DNA of 64,000 bases, taken from assembly GCF_018449435.1 (NCBI RefSeq), contig NZ_JAHCMU010000007.1:124001-188000 (forward strand). The letters are read 5' to 3'. The translations under genes and the position numbers were made by a program. The number at the start of each line of letters is the position of its first letter. The stretch's first letter is position 1. Below the pieces are notes generated by a model, which had not been told where the DNA came from, did no database searches, and worked only from the letters and a program-made list of their open reading frames with translations. Origin of the DNA: Flagellimonas sp. 389. GTDB taxonomy: Bacteria; Bacteroidota; Bacteroidia; Flavobacteriales; Flavobacteriaceae. This document shows, one piece after another, positions 1-7,743 of this stretch.

Positions 1-39
1 GCCACACTACGCTTGGGGCTTTCTGAACTTTTGTCTTTT

Positions 40-48
40 GCAAAAGTA
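40..48 (-). promoter_or_regulatory. Candidate -7 promoter element for a gene left of the window
   Basis: The minus strand reads TACTTTTGC, matching the Bacteroidota -7 consensus TAnnTTTG. No clear -33 TTG lies at the usual distance. It would drive a leftward gene whose body lies beyond the window edge, and the inverted repeats at 106-124 and 186-204 lie upstream of it. No other gene-like feature is visible in positions 1-272. Confidence 0.35.
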
Positions 49-105
49 TCTTTGGTCTTTCTGTTATTTATCAGTAATTGGTTTGCAATCATAATAATTT
101 TATTT

Positions 106-124
106 TCCTATAGATTTAATAGGA
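106..124. promoter_or_regulatory. Operator-like inverted repeat TCCTAT-N7-ATAGGA (candidate Rrf2 site)
   Basis: Perfect 6-bp arms (TCCTAT and ATAGGA) are separated by 7 bp. A near copy lies at 186-204 and a related one at 7744-7762, ahead of the metY promoter. The Rrf2 regulator encoded next door is the natural candidate to bind it, but that is inference from proximity and symmetry. Confidence 0.4.
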
Positions 125-185
125 TAATCAAAAATAGAATTATTTATTAAAGTGAATCGTTAAAAGTCCAATAAAATTACTTTTA

Positions 186-204
186 TCCTATAGTTTTAAT
201 AGAT
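186..204. promoter_or_regulatory. Second operator-like repeat TCCTAT-N7-ATAGAT
   Basis: It has the same 6-7-6 layout as the copy at 106-124 and shares most spacer bases, but the right arm is imperfect. It lies 80 bp from the first copy in the short gap downstream of the Rrf2 gene, so it would act on a leftward gene outside the window. Confidence 0.35.
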
Positions 205-272
205 TAACTTGATATAAACCTTATCGTTATAAAAATTTCAGGTAAAGTCAATTATAATTGAAGAATTCTAAA

Positions 273-683
273 TCAGGGAATGAGGTCGGCTAAAGTATTG
301 TTCCGATAAACTTCAAGATTCGCATCACGCACCTTGAGCATTAGCTTATTTACCGAACATTGGTCTTGATTGGGACAATCCTCACATTTTTCGTAAAAAT
401 TCAAACTAACACAAGGAACCATGGCTATAGGGCCTTCCAAAACGCGCATTACGGTTGTCATCTGAATTTCATCTGGAGATTTTATAAGATAATATCCTCC
501 ACCTTTTCCTTTTTTCGAACCTAAAAAACCATTCCTGCGAAGGGTAAGCAGTATACTTTCCAAAAACTTTTGAGAGATGTTCTCATGTTTTGCGATTTCC
601 GCAATTTGAACGGGCTCCTTACTATCCATTGAAGCAAGATAAGTAAGTGCTTTTAGACCATATTTCGTTTTTTTGGAGAGCAT
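273..683 (-). CDS. Rrf2 family transcriptional regulator with a cysteine cluster
   Basis: A 136-residue protein of typical Rrf2 length. The N-terminal winged helix begins with the family signature around KTKYGLKAL and includes a recognition region near ISQKFLE (residues 36-42). The GSKKGKGGGYYL wing lies at residues 55-66. The C-terminal half carries C91, C100, C103 and C109, a cysteine group of the kind that holds an iron-sulfur cluster or senses redox state in IscR/NsrR relatives; which of these applies here is not visible. It is the last gene of the leftward methionine block, 62 bp after metZ, so control of sulfur or methionine genes is likely by context. Family call is firm; effector and regulon are inferred. 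Confidence 0.9.
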   Translation of the reverse strand: MLSKKTKYGLKALTYLASMDSKEPVQIAEIAKHENISQKFLESILLTLRRNGFLGSKKGKGGGYYLIKSPDEIQMTTVMRVLEGPIAMVPCVSLNFYEKCEDCPNQDQCSVNKLMLKVRDANLEVYRNNTLADLIP

Positions 684-745
684 GCCACGAATATAGCGAA
701 ATTTAACAACTGCTTTTCCTGCTTTAGAAAAAGTGAGAAAAAATA

Positions 746-1921
746 CTACTCTAGCGCTTGTGCGATATCTGCAATAATATCTTCGATATGTTCTAGCCCT
801 ACAGAAACACGAACCATTCCATCCGAGATACCGACAGATTCGCGTTCATCTTTGGTAAGTTTACTATGTGTAGTCGATGCGGGATGGGTCACAATACTTC
901 TTGAATCTCCCAAATTGGCAGAAAGTGATAACAATTTTATAGCATCAAAGAATTTTTTCCCTTCTTCGAGCCCATCTTTTACTTCAAAAGCTACGACACA
1001 ACCTCCCGCTTTCATTTGTTTTTTGGCTAATTCATATTTGGGATGGGATTTTAAAAAAGGATATTTGACCCAAGCCACTTTAGAATGGTTTTCTAAAAAC
1101 TTAGCTAACCGTAAGGCATTTGAACAATGTCTATCCACTCGTATTCCCAATGTTTCCAAGCTTTTGGATAATACCCAAGCATTAAAGGGGGAAAGTGCAG
1201 GACCCGTAATCCTTGCGAAACGGTAGATTTTATCGATAAGCTCTGCATTCCCAACGGTGATTCCTGCAAGGACACGGCCTTGACCATCCATCAACTTTGT
1301 TCCAGAGTGAATGACCAAATCTGCTCCAAACTTGATAGGTTGTTGTAAATAGGGCGAAGCAAAACAATTATCAACAATAAGAATTAATCCATTTTTCTTC
1401 GCAATTTTACCAAGTGCCTCAAGGTCTAAAATATCTACTCCAGGGTTGGTAGGCGACTCGGCATAGATAACCTTGGTTTTGTTGGTTATCAGACTTTCTA
1501 CTTCTTCCAAAGCATTAATATCAAAATAACTTGTGTCAATGTTCCATTTTGGAAAAAACTGTGTGAACAATGTATGCGTTGAACCAAAGATGCTCTTTGC
1601 AGAAATGATATGGTCACCACTTTCCAAGAGGGCAGCAAATGTTGAAAATACGGCAGCCATACCTGAAGCGAAGGCAAAACCTGCTTCGGCTCCTTCCATT
1701 TTGCAGACTTTCTCTATAAATTCTGACGAGTTTGGATTGGAATAGCGCGAATAAATATTCCGTTCTTTCTCTTCGGCAAACGAAGCCCTCATGTCTTCAG
1801 CATCATCAAATACAAAACTGGAAGTTAGATACATTGGTGTGGAGTGCTCCAAAAATTGGGTACGCTCCAGTTGTGTACGTATGGCTTCCGTTTCGAACTC
1901 AAATTTGTTTTTTTCTTTCAT
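746..1921 (-). CDS. metZ: PLP-dependent O-succinylhomoserine sulfhydrylase type enzyme (MetZ-like)
   Basis: A 391-residue cytosolic enzyme of the Cys/Met metabolism PLP family. The PLP lysine is K209 in HSGTKLMDGQGR. The GQGR sequence after the lysine is the MetZ variant of the family signature, which favours direct sulfhydrylation of an activated homoserine to homocysteine over cystathionine gamma-synthase. Other family marks are YSRYSNPN (residues 57-64), the ASGMAA block (85-90) and VDNCFASPYL (183-192). It follows the MetX/AK/HSD fusion by about 115 bp on the same strand. The fusion's acyltransferase should make acetyl- or succinylhomoserine, so the real donor substrate is open. A cystathionine beta/gamma enzyme is the main alternative. 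Confidence 0.88.
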   Translation of the reverse strand: MKEKNKFEFETEAIRTQLERTQFLEHSTPMYLTSSFVFDDAEDMRASFAEEKERNIYSRYSNPNSSEFIEKVCKMEGAEAGFAFASGMAAVFSTFAALLESGDHIISAKSIFGSTHTLFTQFFPKWNIDTSYFDINALEEVESLITNKTKVIYAESPTNPGVDILDLEALGKIAKKNGLILIVDNCFASPYLQQPIKFGADLVIHSGTKLMDGQGRVLAGITVGNAELIDKIYRFARITGPALSPFNAWVLSKSLETLGIRVDRHCSNALRLAKFLENHSKVAWVKYPFLKSHPKYELAKKQMKAGGCVVAFEVKDGLEEGKKFFDAIKLLSLSANLGDSRSIVTHPASTTHSKLTKDERESVGISDGMVRVSVGLEHIEDIIADIAQALE

Positions 1922-2000
1922 TTTACGCTTTCGTTGCTCATTTAATAGGCAATAGACCGTTATGCTTCAAGACGCTAGAACAAAGACTTTTTCGACTCAC

Positions 2001-2030
2001 TACCGACTACCGACTACCGACTACCGACTA
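2001..2030. repeat. 7-bp tandem repeat (TACCGAC, about 4.3 copies)
   Basis: Four perfect head-to-tail copies of TACCGAC plus a partial fifth lie in the gap between metZ and the fusion gene upstream of it. The array does not enter either coding region. It is a simple-sequence tract that could vary in copy number. Confidence 0.9.
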
Positions 2031-2035
2031 AAAAA

Positions 2036-5000
2036 TCACTTTTTCTCCGCTATCCGTATAACATCTCCAAAAACACCTCTTGCGGTAACAGCAGCTCCTG
2101 CACCTGCACCTTGAATCACTAAAGGGTTTTCACCATAGGATTCTGTATAAATTTCAATAATCGAATCTGAACCATTTACTTGACCTAACGCACTTGATTT
2201 AGGAACGGATATTAATTTCACGTCCAAAATACCTTTTTCTTGTTGCAAATCGCCATGTAAATCCCCTACATATCGAAGTACGTACCCTTCTTGTTGGTTA
2301 TTTTTTATTTTTGAAAAAACTTCATCCATTGACGCAATACTTTCCATAAAGTCTTCAAAACCTACATTTTGTAAGGTATCGGGAATCAAATTTTCTATAT
2401 GGATATCAGAAAACTCGTTTTCCAAATCCAATTCACGGGCCAAAATCAATAATTTTCTTCCTACATCGTTTCCTGAAAGATCTTCACGAGGGTCAGGTTC
2501 GGTATATCCTTTTTCCATAGCTTTTTTTACAATCTCGGAAAGTGGTATTTCATCCTCGGAAAACGTATTGAAGATATAGCTCAACGAACCCGAAAAGACC
2601 CCTTTGATACGAGTTATGTTCTCCCCAGAAAGATGCAAGAGTTTTATAGTATCTATGAGTGGTAGTCCCGCTCCAACATTGGTTTCGTATAAATATTGCT
2701 TTTGATTTTTTTCAAGATGCGAACGTATTGTTTTGTAATAATCAAACCCCAACGTATTGGCAATTTTATTGGAAGATACCAAATCGAACCCATTGGCTAT
2801 AAGGTCTTCATAATTGGATACAAAGGACTCGCTCGCTGTATTGTCAATGGCAATTAGGTTTTCAAGATGGTGCTTTTTAGCAAATTCTATAATGGATTTG
2901 GTCTGATGGAATGCATTCGCAGCTTCCAAATCATCTCGCCAAGAACTATGTACCCCTTCAACATTAAATAAGGTCTTTCTGGAGTTAGATACTGCGAAAA
3001 TCCTTAAATCGATTCCTTTTCGTTTTTCGATACTTTTTTGTGAACTTAGTATCTGGTCTATCAATGTACCACCAACATTTCCATGACCAAAAATAGCCAG
3101 ATTTACTCTTTTAGAGATTCCAAAAATCTGTCCATGAACCACATTTACGGCTTTGTGCAAATCAGCACTATTGACAACCAAACTCACGTTTTTCCCTGAA
3201 ACTGTATTGTTGAAAAGTAAAGGAACAACCTGATTTTTTGCCAAGGCATTGAAAGGTTTGTGAAAAGCACTTAAATCCATTCCCACGATCGAGATAACGG
3301 CTACATCATCTACCACCGTAATCTGATTTACATCTTTATTGGAATAGTCGGTCTTAAATTCTATATCCAGTACTCGTTTGGCTTTTTGAGCTTGTTTGGA
3401 ATCCACCACTAGACCTATGCCCCTTTCCGAAGAACCTTGGGAAATGATTCCTACGTTAATGTTGTTGAGGCCAAGAACGGTAAAGATTCTGGCATCGACC
3501 CCAACTTTGCCCAAAAGTCCTCTTCCCTCCAGATTTATTAGTGCCACATGCTCCAGAACCGATAAGGATTTTATGCCCCCATTTTCTGTTTCGGCACCGA
3601 TCAGGGTACCTTCATTTTTTATATTGAACGTGTTCAGGATGCGTAATGGAATGTTTTTCTCCAATAAAGGGATTATCGTCTTGGCATGAAGAATAGTAGC
3701 ACCAAAATTTGCAAGTTCGTTTGCTTCGGCATAAGAAATGTAACGTATCAACCTAGCTTCGGGAACCAAATCGGGATTCGCTGTAAAAATACCATCTACA
3801 TGGGTATAGTTAACAAGTTCGCTGGCATCCAGAAAATTCGCCAGCAATGCTGCAGAGTAGTTGCTTCCATTTCTTCCCAATGTAGTAGTTTCACCTTCTT
3901 TGTTGGAAGCTATAAATCCAGTAATTATAGGCACAACATCAGCATCCAATGCTTGAAAATAACGGATAACATTTTCTTTGGAGACAAGTTCATCCACTTC
4001 AGCATCGTTGAATGTATCGTCCGTTTTTATCAATTTTCTGGAATCGACAAGTTGTGCTTTAACCCCAGATTCCACTAATATCGAGGTAATTACTTTTCCC
4101 GAAATCAATTCGCCGTAGGACAACAATTCATCCTTAATTTTTAGACTATAATCTCCTGTTAGCGAAACTCCTTTTAACAGTTTTGCAATATGATTCAATT
4201 CTTCTTTAAGCTCAATTTTTGAAAAGGCTCCTCTTTGATAGTCAGAAAAAGTTTGAAGTTCTTTACTGAAATCCTTCCCTTTAGCTGCCAGTTCGAGCAT
4301 AGCTTCCAATTGGTCCGTTGCTTTACCTCTCGCTGAAAGGACTACCCCAAAATTTTCTCCTGCGTTAGCTCTTGTAGAAATAATCTCCAGTACATTTTGC
4401 AATCCTTTGCCATTAGCCAAGGATTTTCCACCAAACTTTAAAATCTTGATGCGCTCCTTTTTCCCATTTTTTTGAAAAATTGGCCCAAGCAGGTTTTCCA
4501 ATTGTTGAAATTCAATCAAAAAGGCATCGTGACCGTGAAGCGATTGTACTTCTCCATAGGTGACATTAGCATTTGCCTGTGCTAAATTTCGAAATGTTTC
4601 CTTGTTTTCTTCTGCCGTAAAAAACAAATCTGAATTAACCCCAATGATATGAATCTTGGTATCGCTTTTCTGAATCAAATCAAAAGCATCCCCGCCATTT
4701 CTTGTGATGTCGATTGTCTTTAATAACTGATTCATCAACTTATACGCAGAGAGCTGAAAACGTTCTTGAAGCTTTTTCCCGTGGTGCATCAACCAACTTT
4801 CTACATTAAAAACCTTCAGTTCTTCATTGGTGCTTCGCTTAAATCTAGCTTTGAAAGACTCGGGAGTACGATAACATAACATGGCGTGCATACGCGCATC
4901 GTGCACGGGTTGTTTGGAATTTACCAAAAACTGTTCTTGAATCTGGCAATTGGCAATCAACCAATCTGTTGACTTCCAATCAGAAGCCACTGGAATTAAA

Positions 5001-5422
5001 TGTTGGGTGATTTTAGGGTCAAGGGCTACCATTTCCCAAGCAATACCACCGCCCAAAGAACCGCCAATGACAGCAAATAGTTTCTCTACCTTTAGTTGTT
5101 CCAGCCCATTGAGAAAAATCTTGGCAATATCTCCTGCCACAAAATCCTTGTAATTATCGATTACGAAACTATCATAACCGTTTCCAGGAATGTTAAAGGC
5201 CAAAATGGTGTACCTTCCAGTATCGATACATTTGTTATCGCCAACGATATCAGTCCACCATCCGCCATCACCGGTTACGTTCGAATTTCCCGTTAGGGCA
5301 TGGTTTACCAATACAATCGGGGCGGTATGCAATTCCTTCCCGAACAACTGGTAAGACAATTGTAAATCTTGGGTATTCCCAGATAGGGCAGTGAAATTTG
5401 GTATGTTGATGTGTTGGAGCAT
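2036..5422 (-). CDS. thrA: Trifunctional fusion: homoserine O-acyltransferase / aspartate kinase / homoserine dehydrogenase
   Basis: An 1128-residue protein with three enzymes in one chain. Residues 1-320 are a MetX-type alpha/beta hydrolase with nucleophile S122 in GGSLGGG, D265 in GVNSDLFF and H298 in HGHDAFL. Residues 327-620 are aspartate kinase, starting at KFGGKSLANG, followed by ACT domains to about 770. From about 774 to the end is homoserine dehydrogenase, starting with the NAD(P) loop GHGNVGG. Together they would convert aspartate to aspartyl phosphate and aspartate semialdehyde to acyl-homoserine, with only Asd supplied elsewhere. The frame is open to 5491, but those 23 extra codons run through a hairpin repeat, so the ATG at 5422 (MLQHINIP) is chosen. 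The MetX part is shorter than stand-alone MetX. It lies in the metY-metZ block behind the SAM-I riboswitch. Confidence 0.9.
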   Translation of the reverse strand: MLQHINIPNFTALSGNTQDLQLSYQLFGKELHTAPIVLVNHALTGNSNVTGDGGWWTDIVGDNKCIDTGRYTILAFNIPGNGYDSFVIDNYKDFVAGDIAKIFLNGLEQLKVEKLFAVIGGSLGGGIAWEMVALDPKITQHLIPVASDWKSTDWLIANCQIQEQFLVNSKQPVHDARMHAMLCYRTPESFKARFKRSTNEELKVFNVESWLMHHGKKLQERFQLSAYKLMNQLLKTIDITRNGGDAFDLIQKSDTKIHIIGVNSDLFFTAEENKETFRNLAQANANVTYGEVQSLHGHDAFLIEFQQLENLLGPIFQKNGKKERIKILKFGGKSLANGKGLQNVLEIISTRANAGENFGVVLSARGKATDQLEAMLELAAKGKDFSKELQTFSDYQRGAFSKIELKEELNHIAKLLKGVSLTGDYSLKIKDELLSYGELISGKVITSILVESGVKAQLVDSRKLIKTDDTFNDAEVDELVSKENVIRYFQALDADVVPIITGFIASNKEGETTTLGRNGSNYSAALLANFLDASELVNYTHVDGIFTANPDLVPEARLIRYISYAEANELANFGATILHAKTIIPLLEKNIPLRILNTFNIKNEGTLIGAETENGGIKSLSVLEHVALINLEGRGLLGKVGVDARIFTVLGLNNINVGIISQGSSERGIGLVVDSKQAQKAKRVLDIEFKTDYSNKDVNQITVVDDVAVISIVGMDLSAFHKPFNALAKNQVVPLLFNNTVSGKNVSLVVNSADLHKAVNVVHGQIFGISKRVNLAIFGHGNVGGTLIDQILSSQKSIEKRKGIDLRIFAVSNSRKTLFNVEGVHSSWRDDLEAANAFHQTKSIIEFAKKHHLENLIAIDNTASESFVSNYEDLIANGFDLVSSNKIANTLGFDYYKTIRSHLEKNQKQYLYETNVGAGLPLIDTIKLLHLSGENITRIKGVFSGSLSYIFNTFSEDEIPLSEIVKKAMEKGYTEPDPREDLSGNDVGRKLLILARELDLENEFSDIHIENLIPDTLQNVGFEDFMESIASMDEVFSKIKNNQQEGYVLRYVGDLHGDLQQEKGILDVKLISVPKSSALGQVNGSDSIIEIYTESYGENPLVIQGAGAGAAVTARGVFGDVIRIAEKK

Positions 5423-5441
5423 TTTATTTTTATTTGTAACT

Positions 5442-5464
5442 GTGGCTTCGCTACGCTCAGCCAC
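5442..5464 (+). repeat. Hairpin repeat copy A (GTGGCT ... AGCCAC)
   Basis: Stem arms GTGGCT and AGCCAC enclose an 11-base core TCGCTACGCTC. It lies just upstream of the fusion gene's chosen start and inside the longer open frame. It has the same orientation as copies B, D, E and G. Confidence 0.85.
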
Positions 5465-5498
5465 CATATCAGGATTTCTTTTTAGAATCATTGTGATA

Positions 5499-5521
5499 GT
5501 TTGGCTACGCTCAGCCTCCGG
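5499..5521 (+). repeat. Hairpin repeat copy B (degenerate)
   Basis: The core is shortened to ACGCTC, with GGCT and AGCC arms at 5503-5506 and 5513-5516. It forms an inverted doublet with copy C, 35 bp away. Confidence 0.7.
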
Positions 5522-5555
5522 GTAAAACTCATTTTATATCATGTTTAACTTAATC

Positions 5556-5580
5556 GGTCACTGAGCGTAGCCGAAGTGAC
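5556..5580 (-). repeat. Hairpin repeat copy C, inverted, at the 3' end of the GIY-YIG gene
   Basis: Arms GTCACT (5557-5562) and AGTGAC (5575-5580) enclose a core that reads TCGGCTACGCTC on the minus strand. It ends 2 bp before the stop codon of the GIY-YIG gene and is inverted relative to copy D at the other end. Confidence 0.88.
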
Positions 5581-5582
5581 AA

Positions 5583-5903
5583 CTATGCTTCCTTGTAATA
5601 TTTATAATGTGAATCATTCTTACATTCAGATAGGCCTGACAAAGTTTCGACTTTCCCTTTTATCAATGCTTCTTTTTTAGCCCTAGACCATCCTTGAATC
5701 TGCTTTTCACGGTAGAATGCCGAATCTATTCTCATGTACTCTTCAACATAAATTAATTTAACTGGTAGTCTCTTCTTTGTATGATTCGCTCCTTTACCTT
5801 CTTGATGCTCAACCAATCTTTTATCCAAATCTTTCGTACTACCCGTGTAATAACTGCCATCGGAACATTCTAAAATGTATACAAATCCTTTCATTCTCAT
5901 CAT
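5583..5903 (-). CDS. GIY-YIG family nuclease-domain protein
   Basis: A 106-residue (or 103 from the third ATG at 5894) single-domain protein of the small UPF0213/YhbQ-like GIY-YIG group. The GIY element is VYIL (near residue 8) and the YIG element is YYTGSTKDLDKRL, with the conserved arginine in KRL. The glutamate of YREKQIQGWSR fits the metal-binding position. Members are single-strand or structure-directed endonucleases or have unknown targets. The gene interrupts the methionine block between metY and the fusion gene and is bracketed within 2 to 4 bp by inverted hairpin repeats C and D, which suggests arrival as a unit. The target is unknown. Confidence 0.85.
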   Translation of the reverse strand: MMRMKGFVYILECSDGSYYTGSTKDLDKRLVEHQEGKGANHTKKRLPVKLIYVEEYMRIDSAFYREKQIQGWSRAKKEALIKGKVETLSGLSECKNDSHYKYYKEA

Positions 5904-5907
5904 TATT

Positions 5908-5931
5908 GTGGCTTCGACTACGCTCAGCCAC
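5908..5931 (+). repeat. Hairpin repeat copy D at the 5' end of the GIY-YIG gene
   Basis: Arms GTGGCT and AGCCAC pair perfectly around the 12-base core TCGACTACGCTC. It begins 4 bp upstream of the first ATG of the GIY-YIG gene, so it would fold in the 5' untranslated region. Confidence 0.9.
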
Positions 5932-5960
5932 CGTGTATAAATTATTTGAGACTAATCAGT

Positions 5961-5984
5961 AGTTTCGACTACGCTCAGCCACCG
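5961..5984 (+). repeat. Hairpin repeat copy E
   Basis: Carries the same TCGACTACGCTC core. The left arm GTAGTT pairs imperfectly with AGCCAC, needing one wobble and one mismatch. With copy F it forms an inverted doublet separated by about 30 bp, like B and C. Confidence 0.85.
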
Positions 5985-6013
5985 ATTTTTAACCTCAATT
6001 GAAGTTAGTATAG

Positions 6014-6038
6014 GGTCACTGAGCGTAGCCGAAGTGGC
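6014..6038 (-). repeat. Hairpin repeat copy F, inverted, 2 bp after metY
   Basis: The minus strand reads GCCACT, core TCGGCTACGCTC, then AGTGAC, so the arms pair except for one position. It ends two bases before the metY stop codon and could act as a 3' hairpin of the metY message. Confidence 0.85.
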
Positions 6039-6040
6039 TT

Positions 6041-7333
6041 TTACGCCAAAACTGATTTATCTATAGTTGCAAAGGCACTTTCCAAATCGGTTTTTAAGTC
6101 TTCAATATCTTCTAGACCCACGGACAAACGAATCAAATCTTTTGTAACTCCCGTTGATTCTTGGGCTGCATCATCCAATTGTTGGTGCGTTGTACTTGCA
6201 GGGTGAATGATCAACGACTTCGTATCGCCTATATTTGCCAATAAAGAGAAAACCTTGGTTTCATCAGCTATCTTTTTAGCAGATTCAAATCCACCTTTGA
6301 CACCAAAGGTGACAATACCGCTCTGACCTTTTGGCAAATACGTCTTTACTTGTACATGGTATTTGCTCGATTGTAATCCAGGATAATTTACCCAAGCTAC
6401 TTCTTCTCTGCATTCCAGCCATTCTGCTAAAGCCAGTGCATTTTCACTATGTTGCTTCATACGAATTGCCAAAGTTTCCAACCCTTGGATAATTTGCCAT
6501 GCATTGTAGGGGCTGGCGGCTCCACCAAAATCCCTGAGACCTTCTATCCTGACCTTGGCGATAAAGGCAGCAGGACCTAATACCTCGTGGTATACCAATC
6601 CGTGATATCCGGGCGAAGGTTCGGTAAATTCGGGGAACTTTCCATTGCCATAATCAAATGTTCCTGCATCAATGATCACTCCTCCCAGCGATGTTCCGTT
6701 TCCGTTGATATACTTTGTCAATGAATGTATAACAATATTGGCCCCATGTTCAATGGGGTTTAACAGTGCTGGAGTTGCTACGGTATTATCTACAATAAAT
6801 GGCACTTTAGCTGTTTTTGCTTCGGAGGAAATTGCTTTCAAATCCAACACATCCAGTTTTGGATTGCCTAAAGATTCCACAAAAATGGCTCTTGTATTTT
6901 CTTGTACTGCCTTTCCAAAATTAGAAGGTTCTTCCGGGTCAACGAAGGTTGTTGTTATCCCTAATCTTGGCAACGTATTCGCCAATAAATTATAGGTTCC
7001 GCCATATAGACTGCTAGACGCTACAATATGATCTCCAGTTCTCAGCAATACCAATAAGGCCGTGGAAATGGCAGCTGTTCCAGATGCAGTTGCTACAGAA
7101 GCAATACCACCCTCCAAAGCAGCCAAACGTTGTTCCAACACATCTGTGGTGGGATTGTTCAAACGGGTATAGATATACCCTGGCTCAGAGAGGTTAAAGA
7201 GATTTGCAGCATGGTCGGCATCGTTAAAAACATAGGCCGTACTTTGGTAAATTGGAACTGCTCGCGTTCCCCCATTTGCAGATACATCATGACCTGCGTG
7301 TAAAGCGTTTGTAGAAAATTTTTGATCACTCAT
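6041..7333 (-). CDS. metY: O-acetylhomoserine aminocarboxypropyltransferase / sulfhydrylase
   Basis: A 430-residue cytosolic PLP enzyme that replaces the acetyl group of O-acetylhomoserine with sulfide to give homocysteine. The PLP lysine is K207 in HSLTKYINGNGT, the longer MetY-type signature. YTRLNNPTTD (55-64) and VDNTVATP (181-188) are also typical, and the length fits MetY rather than the shorter MetZ/MetB enzymes. Start: the frame continues six codons upstream (7351), but MSDQKFSTNALHAGH is the conserved family N-terminus. It is the first gene after the SAM-I riboswitch and is probably the leading gene of the leftward methionine transcript. With MetZ it gives two potential direct sulfhydrylation enzymes in one block. 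Confidence 0.93.
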   Translation of the reverse strand: MSDQKFSTNALHAGHDVSANGGTRAVPIYQSTAYVFNDADHAANLFNLSEPGYIYTRLNNPTTDVLEQRLAALEGGIASVATASGTAAISTALLVLLRTGDHIVASSSLYGGTYNLLANTLPRLGITTTFVDPEEPSNFGKAVQENTRAIFVESLGNPKLDVLDLKAISSEAKTAKVPFIVDNTVATPALLNPIEHGANIVIHSLTKYINGNGTSLGGVIIDAGTFDYGNGKFPEFTEPSPGYHGLVYHEVLGPAAFIAKVRIEGLRDFGGAASPYNAWQIIQGLETLAIRMKQHSENALALAEWLECREEVAWVNYPGLQSSKYHVQVKTYLPKGQSGIVTFGVKGGFESAKKIADETKVFSLLANIGDTKSLIIHPASTTHQQLDDAAQESTGVTKDLIRLSVGLEDIEDLKTDLESAFATIDKSVLA

Positions 7334-7397
7334 GATTTTGTTTTTGTGCATCCATTCTTTTTTTGGATACTGGTTTTAAAAGATTTCATTTTAAACA

Positions 7398-7421
7398 TAT
7401 CCTTCGACTACGCTCAGGATA
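7398..7421 (+). repeat. Hairpin repeat copy G in the metY leader
   Basis: Arms TATCCT and AGGATA pair perfectly around the same TCGACTACGCTC core, although the arm sequence differs entirely from copies A to F. It lies between the SAM-I riboswitch and the metY start codon, within the transcribed leader. Confidence 0.85.
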
Positions 7422-7511
7422 CGAAATAGTAAAAGCCAAACCCTGTCCGCCGACTTTGCGGTTAGGTAAAATCAAAAAGTTATAAGAAAATGGAATCGAA
7501 AAATTTCGATG

Positions 7512-7660
7512 ATTGTTATCCTTCCCAATGTTGGTCGAATTACTTCAACAGGTTCCAAGCCGTGCTTGGAAAGGGTAGAATTTAGCACCTTCTTAGTACA
7601 AGAGACTAAGGGTTGCTAAGGTTTCGCAGGGTCTAATCCCTCCACCTTTCTTGATAACTA
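7512..7660 (-). ncRNA. SAM-I (S-box) riboswitch upstream of metY
   Basis: Reading the minus strand, P1 is formed by GTTATC (7658-7653) and GATAAC (7520-7515). The 5' half carries AAGAAAGGTGGAGGGA, then GCGAAACC and AGCAACC, the conserved S-box core segments. A variable hairpin follows, then AAGGTGCTAAATTC, another conserved S-box segment. These are the family features in the right order and spacing. It would bind S-adenosylmethionine and lower expression of metY and the genes behind it. No clear terminator stem was resolved between it and metY, so the output could be translational or use the leader hairpin region. Confidence 0.93.
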
Positions 7661-7687
7661 TTCAATACGTGTTTGAACTTATTAGGA

Positions 7688-7695
7688 CAAATATA
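7688..7695 (-). promoter_or_regulatory. -7 promoter element of the SAM-I/metY transcript
   Basis: The minus strand reads TATATTTG followed by T, matching TAnnTTTG. It lies about 28 bp before the riboswitch P1 stem, so transcription would start just ahead of the aptamer. No -33 TTG is present; the upstream region is an A/T run. Confidence 0.6.
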
Positions 7696-7743
7696 ACGTC
7701 AGATTTTTTTAAAATCCTAATGATTATGGAAAATTTCACAAAA

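Noticed and set aside
2001..2030. Tandem TACCGAC array considered as a CRISPR or phase-variation tract
   Set aside because: Units are directly abutting with no spacers, so it is not CRISPR, and it does not lie in a coding frame. It is kept only as a simple repeat.
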